Source: Parabacteroides sp. PM6-13 (GTDB lineage Bacteria > Bacteroidota > Bacteroidia > Bacteroidales > Tannerellaceae). Taken from it: a stretch of 64,000 nt of DNA. Where the stretch lies: assembly GCF_029892605.1 (NCBI RefSeq), contig NZ_JARXWF010000006.1, positions 186,001 through 250,000 of the forward strand, given 5' to 3'. The notes beneath the pieces are model-generated. The model did not search any database. It worked only from the letters and a program-made list of their open reading frames with translations, and had not been told where the DNA came from. Of this stretch, positions 26,954-36,100 are shown piece after piece. Each line of letters begins with the position of its first letter. Position 1 is the first letter of the stretch. A program made the position numbers and the translations under genes.

Positions 26954-27281
26954 AAGAAAGCTATCCATAAAGCGGGAAACGGATATACAGACGCATAAAA
27001 TAAATGATGAGCTGAAATATTTGCATGAGAATGCAGGACGGCTGATCATTGCCAGTGCTGCATCCGCCCTGCTTCCGGGGAAAACCAAACGCAACCCCTC
27101 ATCGAATCAACAGACTTCCATAGCCAATCCGGCTATAGGCGACGTCACAAACGTGTTGGGAAATAGCGGACTTTTTTCCGCCGCATTCAAGATGGCACAG
27201 CCATTCCTATTGACTTGGGGAATCAAAGGAGCCAAGAAACTTATTAGTAAGATCTTTTTCAAGCAAAAGGTTAAGAAATGA
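26913..27281 (+). CDS. Small conserved-type protein, third gene of YtxH/holin-like cluster
   Basis: I do not recognise a named domain. The ATG at 26913 gives 122 residues; further-upstream ATGs in frame would overlap the previous gene more. The N-terminal 45 residues form a charged helix (LEQLRERKLSIKRETDIQTHKINDELKYLHEN). A weakly hydrophobic GRLIIASAASALLPG follows, then a basic C terminus (GIKGAKKLISKIFFKQKVKK) that may lie on the membrane. The overlap with the preceding gene suggests translational coupling and a joint role with the two membrane proteins. Confidence 0.6.
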   Translation: MKAVQKTPLEQLRERKLSIKRETDIQTHKINDELKYLHENAGRLIIASAASALLPGKTKRNPSSNQQTSIANPAIGDVTNVLGNSGLFSAAFKMAQPFLLTWGIKGAKKLISKIFFKQKVKK

Positions 27282-27361
27282 TAAGGCTGTTTTAACAATT
27301 AATTTATGTTAGAAAACACATTTTTCTACCCTTAGGAGAAACAACTTATTAAAAACATAAC

Positions 27362-27369
27362 TACCTTTG
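27362..27369 (+). promoter_or_regulatory. -7 box upstream of lipoprotein ORF and gapdh
   Basis: TACCTTTG fits TAnnTTTG. It lies 14 nt before the small ORF at 27383 and 159 nt before the gapdh start, and no better match lies between, so it probably drives both. No clear -33 TTTG is seen. Confidence 0.5.
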
Positions 27370-27382
27370 CAGTCGAAAAATC

Positions 27383-28532
<1,150 letters not shown>

Positions 28533-28558
28533 TCAAAAAATCCTATATTATAAAAAAA

Positions 28559-28585
28559 GCCGCATCGACTGATGCGGCTTTTTTT
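28559..28585 (+). terminator. Terminator of gapdh
   Basis: GCCGCATC (28559-28566) and GATGCGGC (28571-28578) form a stem with a 4-nt loop, extended by A/T pairs and followed by seven T residues. Confidence 0.9.
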
Positions 28586-28637
28586 ATATATTTCAATTAA
28601 AAGCATTCACAAAAGATTACTATTTGTTCTTTTTTAC

Positions 28638-28645
28638 TACATTTG
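28638..28645 (+). promoter_or_regulatory. -7-like box of the second histidine kinase operon
   Basis: TACATTTG matches TAnnTTTG, 43 nt before the kinase start. A TTTG lies only 11 nt upstream, too close for a standard -33 element. Confidence 0.4.
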
Positions 28646-28688
28646 CTCCCAAGATATGGATATAGTAATCACCTAAATATCTAAAGAG

Positions 28689-30782
28689 ATGAGTCTGATC
28701 AGGAATATTATTGGTAATAAAAGCACAAATTCTTATTCACTCAGTAAAACCGTTAAAGATATTTTTCAATTATTCCTTGATTGCGAAAAATCGGATGCGG
28801 CAAAGCAAGGATTAGCCAAGGTTCTTGAATTCTTTGATGCTGACCGTATATACATAGGATACTTCAACGAAAGCGACTCATCCATCTCCTTCATACATGA
28901 GAGTACGGCGGAGGGAGTGGCCAACGCCACAGGCCTATTGAATCAACAATTCAACCACAAAAAGAAATATTCCGAAGAGGAATATCCTTTGTGGATCGGG
29001 AACATAAAAAATGGTATTGACACGGTGATTTCCGATATCGATCGGATGCCCATGATATCCTTTACAGAGATACCCTTATTGATTGAAAACAATGTCAAAT
29101 CCTCTATCACCACCTCCATTCACCAGGAGGGTGTCGTCTGTGGTTTTTTGGGCATTGACTTTGTCAACAGGAAACACAAATGGGACGAAGAGGATATTGA
29201 AAATGTACATTTCTTTGCTAACATTTTCTCCGTTGTGATTGAAAATGAATATATGCAAAAAGAAATAGAAGAAACAACCCTGGAAATATTTAAAAGTAAA
29301 ACAATTTTTCAATTAGTATTCGACACCCTTCCCGTTGGTATCGAATTATACGACGCCAACGGAATCCTCCGAAAAATAAACCCATACGGCCTACACTTAT
29401 TGGGAACAAAGGAGGAAGATGTTTTAGGTGTCAACCTGTTTGAGAATCCCAATATCTCGCCCTCCTCTTTCGACAAACTACGAAAGGGGGAACCGACCGT
29501 ATTTGAAAATGATTATTTTTTCGACAAGGTAAACGAAACCGGTTATTACAAATCTGACAACTCCCGAAAAGTATTGCGCCTGATTGGGAAATGCACCCCT
29601 TTGAAAGACATGAATGGACATATCTTTGGTTACCTGGAATTGGTTCACAACGATGCCACTTATTACAAGACCAAAGAGGAGCTCAACACCAACCTCACGA
29701 AACTACGCATGGCGCTGGAAGCGCAAAATGCTTTTTTCTGGGAATATGATATCAAAAATGAGCAAATCATCATCGATGCCAATTTGCTCAACAACCAAGA
29801 AGGAAACCCGCTGCCACGAATACGAAAAGAGGTTTTAGGCAATACGTTCATCCATTTCGAACAGATACATCCGGAAGATGTTGAATCCTTCCGAAAACAT
29901 ACCGACCAATTATTTCGGGGGGAAATCTCGTCCTTCGAAGAGACTTACCGGGAGGAGATCGCCGGTAAAATGTATTGGTTATACACCTGCTTCCAGACCT
30001 ACAAGTTGGATGAAGAGGGCAAACCGGAACGGATCATTTGCCTAACGACAGACATTACCGAGCAGCGGGAAAAAGACATAGAAATCATCAAAAACAAAGA
30101 GTTTAGTCGGGTCAGAAAGTCTTTCGTCTCAAACATCAGTCACGAAATACGTACGCCACTGAATGCCATTCTCGGCTTCACCAAAATCATCACCGAATCG
30201 AAAGACTCCGGTGAGCAAGCTCGCGCTTATGGGAAGATTGTGCAACAAAACAACGAGATTCTGTTGCATATGATCGACAGCATACTGGATTTCACGCAAA
30301 TTGAGTCCGGTCCGATTATCTATGAGAAAGAGGTGATCGACCTAAAAGAGATCTGCTACGCAGCGATCAACCTGACCTCCTTTAACAAAAAAGAGCACCT
30401 GGATTTCCACTTCGACTCATCACAGCCTTCGTTATTTGTCTATGCCGACAGAAAGCATATCAAACAGGCCATCTACCATTTGTTGGACAATGCGAATAAA
30501 TTCACAGAAAAAGGCTCTATCTCCTTATCATATAGTCAACAGGACGAAGGCTTCGCCAGGATTGAAGTGACAGATACCGGCATTGGATTAACGCCGGAGG
30601 AGATCAATCAAATCTACAACCAGTTCTACAAAATCGATGACTACCAACGAGGCATCGGGCTTGGATTAAGCATCACCAAGCGATTTATCGAAGACCAAGG
30701 GGGAGAGAGCGGAGTAGATTCAGTAAAGGGCAAAGGCTCTACCTTCTGGTTTACATTGCCTATCGCTAAACCAACGGAATAG
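28689..30782 (+). CDS. Soluble GAF/PAS sensor histidine kinase
   Basis: This 697-residue cytoplasmic kinase has a GAF domain (about 20-185), PAS (about 205-330), a second PAS/PAC (about 335-460, ending DITEQREK), HisKA with His485 in [14 protein letters not shown], and HATPase_c (LLDNANKFTEKG, VTDTGIGLTPEE, GIGLGLSI). No membrane segment or receiver domain is present and no response regulator gene is near. The GAF segment (CGFLGIDFVNRKHKW) resembles that of the kinase at 14218-16974 ([15 protein letters not shown]), so the two are probably paralogs. miaA starts 5 bp after the stop, implying cotranscription. Confidence 0.91.
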   Translation: MSLIRNIIGNKSTNSYSLSKTVKDIFQLFLDCEKSDAAKQGLAKVLEFFDADRIYIGYFNESDSSISFIHESTAEGVANATGLLNQQFNHKKKYSEEEYPLWIGNIKNGIDTVISDIDRMPMISFTEIPLLIENNVKSSITTSIHQEGVVCGFLGIDFVNRKHKWDEEDIENVHFFANIFSVVIENEYMQKEIEETTLEIFKSKTIFQLVFDTLPVGIELYDANGILRKINPYGLHLLGTKEEDVLGVNLFENPNISPSSFDKLRKGEPTVFENDYFFDKVNETGYYKSDNSRKVLRLIGKCTPLKDMNGHIFGYLELVHNDATYYKTKEELNTNLTKLRMALEAQNAFFWEYDIKNEQIIIDANLLNNQEGNPLPRIRKEVLGNTFIHFEQIHPEDVESFRKHTDQLFRGEISSFEETYREEIAGKMYWLYTCFQTYKLDEEGKPERIICLTTDITEQREKDIEIIKNKEFSRVRKSFVSNISHEIRTPLNAILGFTKIITESKDSGEQARAYGKIVQQNNEILLHMIDSILDFTQIESGPIIYEKEVIDLKEICYAAINLTSFNKKEHLDFHFDSSQPSLFVYADRKHIKQAIYHLLDNANKFTEKGSISLSYSQQDEGFARIEVTDTGIGLTPEEINQIYNQFYKIDDYQRGIGLGLSITKRFIEDQGGESGVDSVKGKGSTFWFTLPIAKPTE

Positions 30783-30787
30783 CCTCC

Positions 30788-31711
30788 ATGAAACCATATC
30801 AACTTATCACCCTATTAGGACCGACCGCATCAGGGAAAACCCCTTTTGCCGCGGCGCTTGCGGCTCATCTGGATACAGAAATCATCAGCGCTGATTCCCG
30901 GCAGATCTATCGTTCGATGGACATCGGAACCGGAAAGGACTTGGCCGACTATGTGGTAAACGGGAAGCAGATCCCCTACCACCTGATTGATATCCATCCG
31001 CCCGGCTACCAATACAATGTATTTGAGTATCAACATGATTTTTTCCGGGCCTTCAAAGAGATCAGCAACCGCGGGAAATTGCCCCTGCTTTGTGGTGGAA
31101 CAGGTATGTATATCGAGGCGGTCCTCAACGGATATAAGCTGTTGGACGTTCCGCAAAACCCTCCCTTGCGCGAATCCCTAAAAGGCAAGTCGCTGGAAGA
31201 ACTGGAGGGGATCCTCGCCTCTTACAAAGTATTGCATAACAAAACCGATGTCGATTCCGCCCAACGGGCGATCCGGGCAATCGAAATCGAAGAGTATTAC
31301 CTGACACAGGCTCCGGACACCAACGAATATAGCCCAATACATAGCCTGATTATCGGAGTACATATCGATCGGGAACTCCGACGTGAGAAAATAACCCGTC
31401 GGCTTCATGCTCGCTTAGAGGAGGGCATGATCGAAGAGGTAAAAAGTATCCTGGAGACAGGCGTAAAGCCGGAGGAGCTGATTTATTATGGTTTGGAATA
31501 CAAATACCTCACACAGTATCTCATCGGCGAGCTCACATACGAGGAGATGGTCAGCCAATTAGAAATAGCCATCCATCAGTTTGCCAAACGGCAGATGACC
31601 TGGTTCCGAGGCATGGAACGCCGGGGGCATACAATCCATTGGATAGACGCCACCCTTCCGATGGAAGAGAAAATAGAAATGACAATCAAACTATTAAATA
31701 ACAACAATTGA
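30788..31711 (+). CDS. miaA: tRNA dimethylallyltransferase
   Basis: This 307-residue enzyme adds the dimethylallyl group to N6 of A37 in tRNAs reading codons that begin with U. It has the P-loop GPTASGKT (11-18), followed by SADSRQIYRSMDIGTGK and LCGGTGMYIEAVLNGY, and the tRNA-binding tail QFAKRQMTWFRGMER. Bacteroidales often carry two MiaA homologues, and this could be either. It is 5 bp downstream of the kinase gene and directly followed by kdsA. Confidence 0.94.
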   Translation: MKPYQLITLLGPTASGKTPFAAALAAHLDTEIISADSRQIYRSMDIGTGKDLADYVVNGKQIPYHLIDIHPPGYQYNVFEYQHDFFRAFKEISNRGKLPLLCGGTGMYIEAVLNGYKLLDVPQNPPLRESLKGKSLEELEGILASYKVLHNKTDVDSAQRAIRAIEIEEYYLTQAPDTNEYSPIHSLIIGVHIDRELRREKITRRLHARLEEGMIEEVKSILETGVKPEELIYYGLEYKYLTQYLIGELTYEEMVSQLEIAIHQFAKRQMTWFRGMERRGHTIHWIDATLPMEEKIEMTIKLLNNNN

Positions 31712-31713
31712 TC

Positions 31714-32514
31714 ATGATAACAACAGACAACTTCAAAAGCGACAACTTCTTCTTGATGGCCGGCCCATGTGTGATCGAAGGCGAAGAGATGGCTTTGCGG
31801 ATAGCGGAAAAGATCCTTCATATCACGGAAAAACTTTCCATTCCCTATATATTCAAAGGCTCTTACCGCAAGGCTAACCGCTCGCGCATCGATTCCTTCA
31901 CCGGCATTGGCGATGAGAAAGCGCTTAAGATCTTGCGAAAGGTGCATGAAACGTTTGGCATACCCACCGTAACCGACATTCATGAAAACCAGGAAGCCGC
32001 TATGGCTGCCGAGTATGTCGACGTATTGCAAATACCAGCCTTCCTCTGTCGTCAGACCGATCTATTGATTGCCGCGGCTAAGACAGGCAAAATTGTCAAT
32101 ATCAAAAAGGGACAATTCCTCTCCCCCGCCGCTATGGAGTTTGCCGCGCAGAAGGTAGTCGACGCCGGAAACAAGAACGTGATGATCACCGAACGCGGAA
32201 CCACCTTCGGATATACCGACCTGGTGGTCGATTACCGGGGCATTCCTCAGATGCGACAGTTTGGTTTTCCGGTGGTGATGGACGTAACCCATTCGCTTCA
32301 ACAGCCCAACCAGACCAGCGGTGTCACCGGAGGCCTGCCTGCCCTGATCGAAACCGTGGCCAAAGCAGCCATCGCCGTAGGTGCCGACGGCCTCTTTATC
32401 GAGACACATCCCGATCCGGCAGTAGCCAAGTCGGATGGTGCCAATATGTTGAAGTTGGATCTTCTGGAAGATTTACTCGTCAAATTAGTCCGCATCCGGG
32501 AAGCGATCCGATAA
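31714..32514 (+). CDS. kdsA: 3-deoxy-8-phosphooctulonate (KDO-8-P) synthase
   Basis: This 266-residue cytoplasmic aldolase condenses phosphoenolpyruvate with arabinose-5-phosphate for lipopolysaccharide core synthesis. Conserved text includes MAGPCVIE, FKGSYRKANRSRIDSFTG, DVLQIPAFLCRQTDL, NIKKGQFLSP and ETHPDPAVAKSDGANML. I start at the ATG at 31714; a TTG two codons upstream overlaps the miaA stop. The convergent radical SAM gene ends 2 bp after it with no terminator space between. Confidence 0.96.
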   Translation: MITTDNFKSDNFFLMAGPCVIEGEEMALRIAEKILHITEKLSIPYIFKGSYRKANRSRIDSFTGIGDEKALKILRKVHETFGIPTVTDIHENQEAAMAAEYVDVLQIPAFLCRQTDLLIAAAKTGKIVNIKKGQFLSPAAMEFAAQKVVDAGNKNVMITERGTTFGYTDLVVDYRGIPQMRQFGFPVVMDVTHSLQQPNQTSGVTGGLPALIETVAKAAIAVGADGLFIETHPDPAVAKSDGANMLKLDLLEDLLVKLVRIREAIR

Positions 32515-32516
32515 AT

Positions 32517-33473
32517 TTACTTCTGGGAAAACAACCTCCCCTGCCGGGTATTCCGCTCTTCCAAGCGGCGGTTTACCTTGGCGGTAAACTGATAATTCTT
32601 CCACCCCCAGTCGGGAGCAATCAACAGTTCCTTCGGCGATTGGGAAACAAACCGTTCCACCACAAAGGAAGGGTTCAGGCGTTCTATAAAATCGATCACC
32701 AATTCCACATATTCCTCTGCGCTGTAAAGATGAAATCGTTCGGGATACTCCATGTATTCCCGTCCCATACGCGTCTGACGGATCAGTTGTAATTGATGCA
32801 GTTTAATGGTCGTCAGTGGCAGTGCCGACAGGCTATCCGCATGATGTAAGATCTCTTCACGCGCCTCACCGGGCAATCCCAGGATCAGGTGCGCCCCGGT
32901 ATAAATGCCTCGGCCGGCTGTTCGCCGTATGCCCTCTTCCGACTCTTCCCAAGTATGCCCCCGGTTAATCCGTTCGAGCGTGCGATCCAATGTCGATTCC
33001 ACTCCATACTCCACCATCACAAACGTCTGTTTCGACAGCTCTGCCAGATAATCCAATAGTTCATCGGGCATACAATCCGGTCGTGTCCCGATAATCAGCC
33101 CCACCACATCCGGGAAGGCCAACGCCTCCTCATACTTCCTTTTTAGCGATTCCAGTTCATCGTACGTATTGGTATACGCTTGAAAGTAGGCCAGGTATTT
33201 CATCTCCGGGTATTTGCGCGAGAAGAAAGAAATGCCTTCAGCCAACTGCTCTCGAACTGATTTCTCCGTATGGCAATAGTCCGGGCTAAAGGTCTGGTTG
33301 TTACAATAAGTACATCCCCCTACCCCCTTCGTGCCATCCCGGTTCGGACAGGTAAAGCCTGCATTCACAGATATCTTCTGCACCTTAAAAGGAAAGACCT
33401 CCCGCAGGAAGTCTCCAAAATCTCTATATCGCTTCTCTTCGTTCATCTCTGTCACTGTCTTCTGAGTGTTCAT
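32517..33473 (-). CDS. YhcC-type radical SAM protein (TIGR01212 family)
   Basis: This protein of about 318 residues has an atypical radical-SAM cluster motif, C42-x11-C54-x2-C57 (CPNRDGTKGVGGCTYC), typical of the YhcC/TIGR01212 group. Further family text includes YFQAYTNTY, GLIIGTRPDCMPDELLDYL, VEYGVESTLDRTLERINRGH and GAHLILGLPGE. A 4Fe-4S cluster should cleave S-adenosylmethionine; the substrate is not established. Start codons at 33473 and 33446 are both possible and the further-upstream 33497 is less likely. The gene converges on kdsA. Confidence 0.88.
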   Translation of the reverse strand: MNTQKTVTEMNEEKRYRDFGDFLREVFPFKVQKISVNAGFTCPNRDGTKGVGGCTYCNNQTFSPDYCHTEKSVREQLAEGISFFSRKYPEMKYLAYFQAYTNTYDELESLKRKYEEALAFPDVVGLIIGTRPDCMPDELLDYLAELSKQTFVMVEYGVESTLDRTLERINRGHTWEESEEGIRRTAGRGIYTGAHLILGLPGEAREEILHHADSLSALPLTTIKLHQLQLIRQTRMGREYMEYPERFHLYSAEEYVELVIDFIERLNPSFVVERFVSQSPKELLIAPDWGWKNYQFTAKVNRRLEERNTRQGRLFSQK

Positions 33474-33524
33474 GGTGTAAATATATGCATAATCCACCGA
33501 TATAGGATAGTCAATCTGCCACGA

Positions 33525-35921
33525 TCAATGATTTGTCCCTTCAAACAAATCATGCCCTTCGCGTGCCTGCACGGTTTTAGCCCGGTAGTTATTAAAGGTG
33601 TAAGAGAGCGTCAACGAAATCAGCGGATAATTGGGACGAATCCGGGTAATCGACTGCAAGTTTGAGGTGGAGATATTGCTTACATAACGAGCCGAGTTGA
33701 ACACGTCACGAAAAGAAAGCGTCGCAGCCAACCGCCGATTGAACAACTGTTGGCGCACCGCCAGATTGACATACCAGAAAGCATCGGTCTGCCCCTGCGT
33801 AGTGACCGACGGCCCTACAAAGTTGCCATCTAATTGGATTCGGGTATATCGTCCGGCATCGAAACCATTGTTAAGCGCCACCTCATAATTGGTACTCTTC
33901 TCATCCATGCCCAACTTCTGGAGTTTGTTTTTCACCTTATAATGATACACGCTTCCGTTCACATGGGCGCTCCACCAACGCGTCGCCTGCATTTGCAGAG
34001 TCAATTCCACTCCGGTCGCATAGTCGCTGCCCACATTCGCCATGGAGTCGAGGGTCACTCCTGCTTCGAAAGGCACCCGCAATCGTTCGATCTTGTCTTT
34101 CCTTGTGCGATGAAAGGCAGAGGCCGACAGAGTGTGTTGCCCGACGTTCTTTTTATAATTCAGTTCAAAAGAATGGATGTATTCGGCACGGATGTCGGGA
34201 TTCCCAATCTCTGCCGAATAATAGTCGCGATAGGTAATATAAGGTTCCATAAAGAACAACTCCGGCCGAGTGATCCGTCGGGAATAGGATGCCATCAGTT
34301 GATGTTCGTTAGGAAAATGGTAACCAACATGAGCAGAGGGGAAGAAATCCCAATGGTTGTAAGTACGATCGGCGCCCTCAATGGAACTGCGCAACACCCG
34401 ATGGGTATGTTCAGCCCGCAAACCTACCTGAAATTCAAAAGACTTGAAACCTTCCGCCCAAAGAGCATAGAGCGAATTGATGCCGTGCATAAAATAAAAA
34501 GTATTGTAGATATCATCCCGCCAGTAGAATTCCTGCTTTTCCGGACTCCAGTATTCCATACTGTAATCGCCATCTTCCAGGTAAGAGAAGTATTGATAAC
34601 CAAGCTCTACTTTGCCTGTTTCATTGTAGGGATACATATAGTCCACGTTGGCACGGGTAGTCCAGCGATGTTCGTCTTCGTAGGCGCGATGCCCCTGCTG
34701 GCGGATGTTATTTCTGTCGAACAGATCGCTTTCGAAATACTCCATCGCGTCGCCTCCGTATTTGGCGTAAAAGCGAGCCGTCAGTTGATGTCCCCGGTTA
34801 TTAAACTGATGATCAACGCCTACGCTTCCTTGAAAATAAGTTTCATGGATATTATAATAGTCGCGACTGAAGTAGTCGCCCTTCGCCTCAACAACCTGAT
34901 CAATCTTTCGTTCTTCCGTGTAGTCCAGATCACCGTCGCGCGTTCTTCCACCGTATCCTCCTTCGAAATCCATATCGAAAGTGGTACGAGGCAGGCTGTA
35001 TTGCCAGCCCGCTTTCAGGGCGTAATTGAAATTATTACTTTCGCGCGGCCCGTTGGAATGGGAGATCGTCGAAGCATTATCCACGAGGGTCGTCTTTTGT
35101 TGATTGAAATCACTCTTTCGTAAGCGTTCCGCATAGTTTCCACCGACAAACCAACGCGAAGCTTTGTTTTGTTTGGTTAATAAAAAGTCTGCTCCGCGCG
35201 AAAGCACGGTGCTTCCCGTTAAGTTGACCATGCCGCTTAATCCCTGCTGTCGGTCTTTCTTCGTAATGATATTGATCATGCCCACATCGCCACCGCTGTC
35301 ATGGCGGGCAGAGGGAGTGGTGATGATCTCAATGTTTTCGATATGCCCCGAAGGAATCTGTTCCAAGGCTTGCGAACCACTGAAGACACTGGGCTTGCCA
35401 TCCACATAAACAGCAAAACCGCTACTTCCGCGGAATGTCACCTCCCCTTCGGCATCCACCCGTATCGAATGCGTATGCTCCAAAATATCGACTGCCGATC
35501 CGCCACTGGCAAACATATTCGCTGAGGCATCGATCACCCGTTTGTCCAGTTTGTATATAATTTGTCGCCTGTTGGCTACTACCTCTACCTCAGCTAATCC
35601 TATTTCAAGGGATTGCAACGCCACCACACCAACGTCCAATATCATTCCTTCTTTCACTGTTTGCGGTTGGGCATACAGGTCATACCCCATCATCCGTACC
35701 ATCAACACATACTCACCCGCCGACAGCGAAGCAAACCGAAAAGAGCCATCTTCGGCAGTCATCACGTCGCTCACCACCTGCTCGCCCGAGTAGAGGATGA
35801 CATGAGCCAACTCGATGGCGCTTTGCGTAGAAGCATCAACCACCTTTCCTTCGATACCAGACATTGCAAAAAGAGAAACCGGCATACACCATGCCAATAA
35901 GAGAAAGAAATAGTTTTTCAT
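33525..35921 (-). CDS. Outer-membrane beta-barrel receptor (OMP_b-brl_3/TonB-receptor-like)
   Basis: From 35921 the protein has 798 residues: signal peptide (MKNYFFLLLAWCMPVSLFA), carboxypeptidase-regulatory-like domain (about 22-105, GIEGKVVDASTQSAIELAHV), a plug (about 115-225) and a beta-barrel ending in KTVQAREGHDLFEGTNH. It is shorter than SusC proteins, has no SusD partner and fits the PF14905-type outer membrane beta-barrel family. The two upstream in-frame ATGs (35972 and 36014) lie before the apparent -7 box and are unlikely. The ligand is unknown. It follows the PUL terminator, so it is probably a separate unit. Confidence 0.85.
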   Translation of the reverse strand: MKNYFFLLLAWCMPVSLFAMSGIEGKVVDASTQSAIELAHVILYSGEQVVSDVMTAEDGSFRFASLSAGEYVLMVRMMGYDLYAQPQTVKEGMILDVGVVALQSLEIGLAEVEVVANRRQIIYKLDKRVIDASANMFASGGSAVDILEHTHSIRVDAEGEVTFRGSSGFAVYVDGKPSVFSGSQALEQIPSGHIENIEIITTPSARHDSGGDVGMINIITKKDRQQGLSGMVNLTGSTVLSRGADFLLTKQNKASRWFVGGNYAERLRKSDFNQQKTTLVDNASTISHSNGPRESNNFNYALKAGWQYSLPRTTFDMDFEGGYGGRTRDGDLDYTEERKIDQVVEAKGDYFSRDYYNIHETYFQGSVGVDHQFNNRGHQLTARFYAKYGGDAMEYFESDLFDRNNIRQQGHRAYEDEHRWTTRANVDYMYPYNETGKVELGYQYFSYLEDGDYSMEYWSPEKQEFYWRDDIYNTFYFMHGINSLYALWAEGFKSFEFQVGLRAEHTHRVLRSSIEGADRTYNHWDFFPSAHVGYHFPNEHQLMASYSRRITRPELFFMEPYITYRDYYSAEIGNPDIRAEYIHSFELNYKKNVGQHTLSASAFHRTRKDKIERLRVPFEAGVTLDSMANVGSDYATGVELTLQMQATRWWSAHVNGSVYHYKVKNKLQKLGMDEKSTNYEVALNNGFDAGRYTRIQLDGNFVGPSVTTQGQTDAFWYVNLAVRQQLFNRRLAATLSFRDVFNSARYVSNISTSNLQSITRIRPNYPLISLTLSYTFNNYRAKTVQAREGHDLFEGTNH

Positions 35922-35942
35922 ATCCGTATTACTAATATCGGG

Positions 35943-35950
35943 CAAAGATA
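35943..35950 (-). promoter_or_regulatory. -7 box of the outer-membrane receptor gene
   Basis: On the minus strand TATCTTTG (35950-35943) fits TAnnTTTG, 21 nt before the chosen start. This supports the start at 35921. Confidence 0.45.
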
Positions 35951-36029
35951 CAGTTTGATCATGTAAATTCATAGAGCTATTTTTTATTGCTGTGGAAGGA
36001 ATTCCTATCAACAAATCCGTATCTGATTT

Positions 36030-36062
36030 AAAAAGGGAAGACTGATCTATATCAGTCTTCCC
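36030..36062 (-). terminator. Strong terminator of the LamG-SusCD operon
   Basis: GGGAAGACTGAT (36035-36046) and ATCAGTCTTCCC (36051-36062) form a perfect 12-bp stem with a 4-nt loop. On the minus strand it is followed by TTTTTAAAT. It lies about 40 bp after the last SusD stop. Confidence 0.9.
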
Positions 36063-36100
36063 ACAACCTAAACATCTGTCACAACTGTTATCTGCAAAAT

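Noticed and set aside
33834-35123. A 429-codon plus-strand open frame opposite the outer-membrane receptor
   Set aside because: The minus-strand frame encodes a clear signal peptide, plug and barrel. The plus-strand translation has no recognisable domain or start signal and is an antisense shadow.
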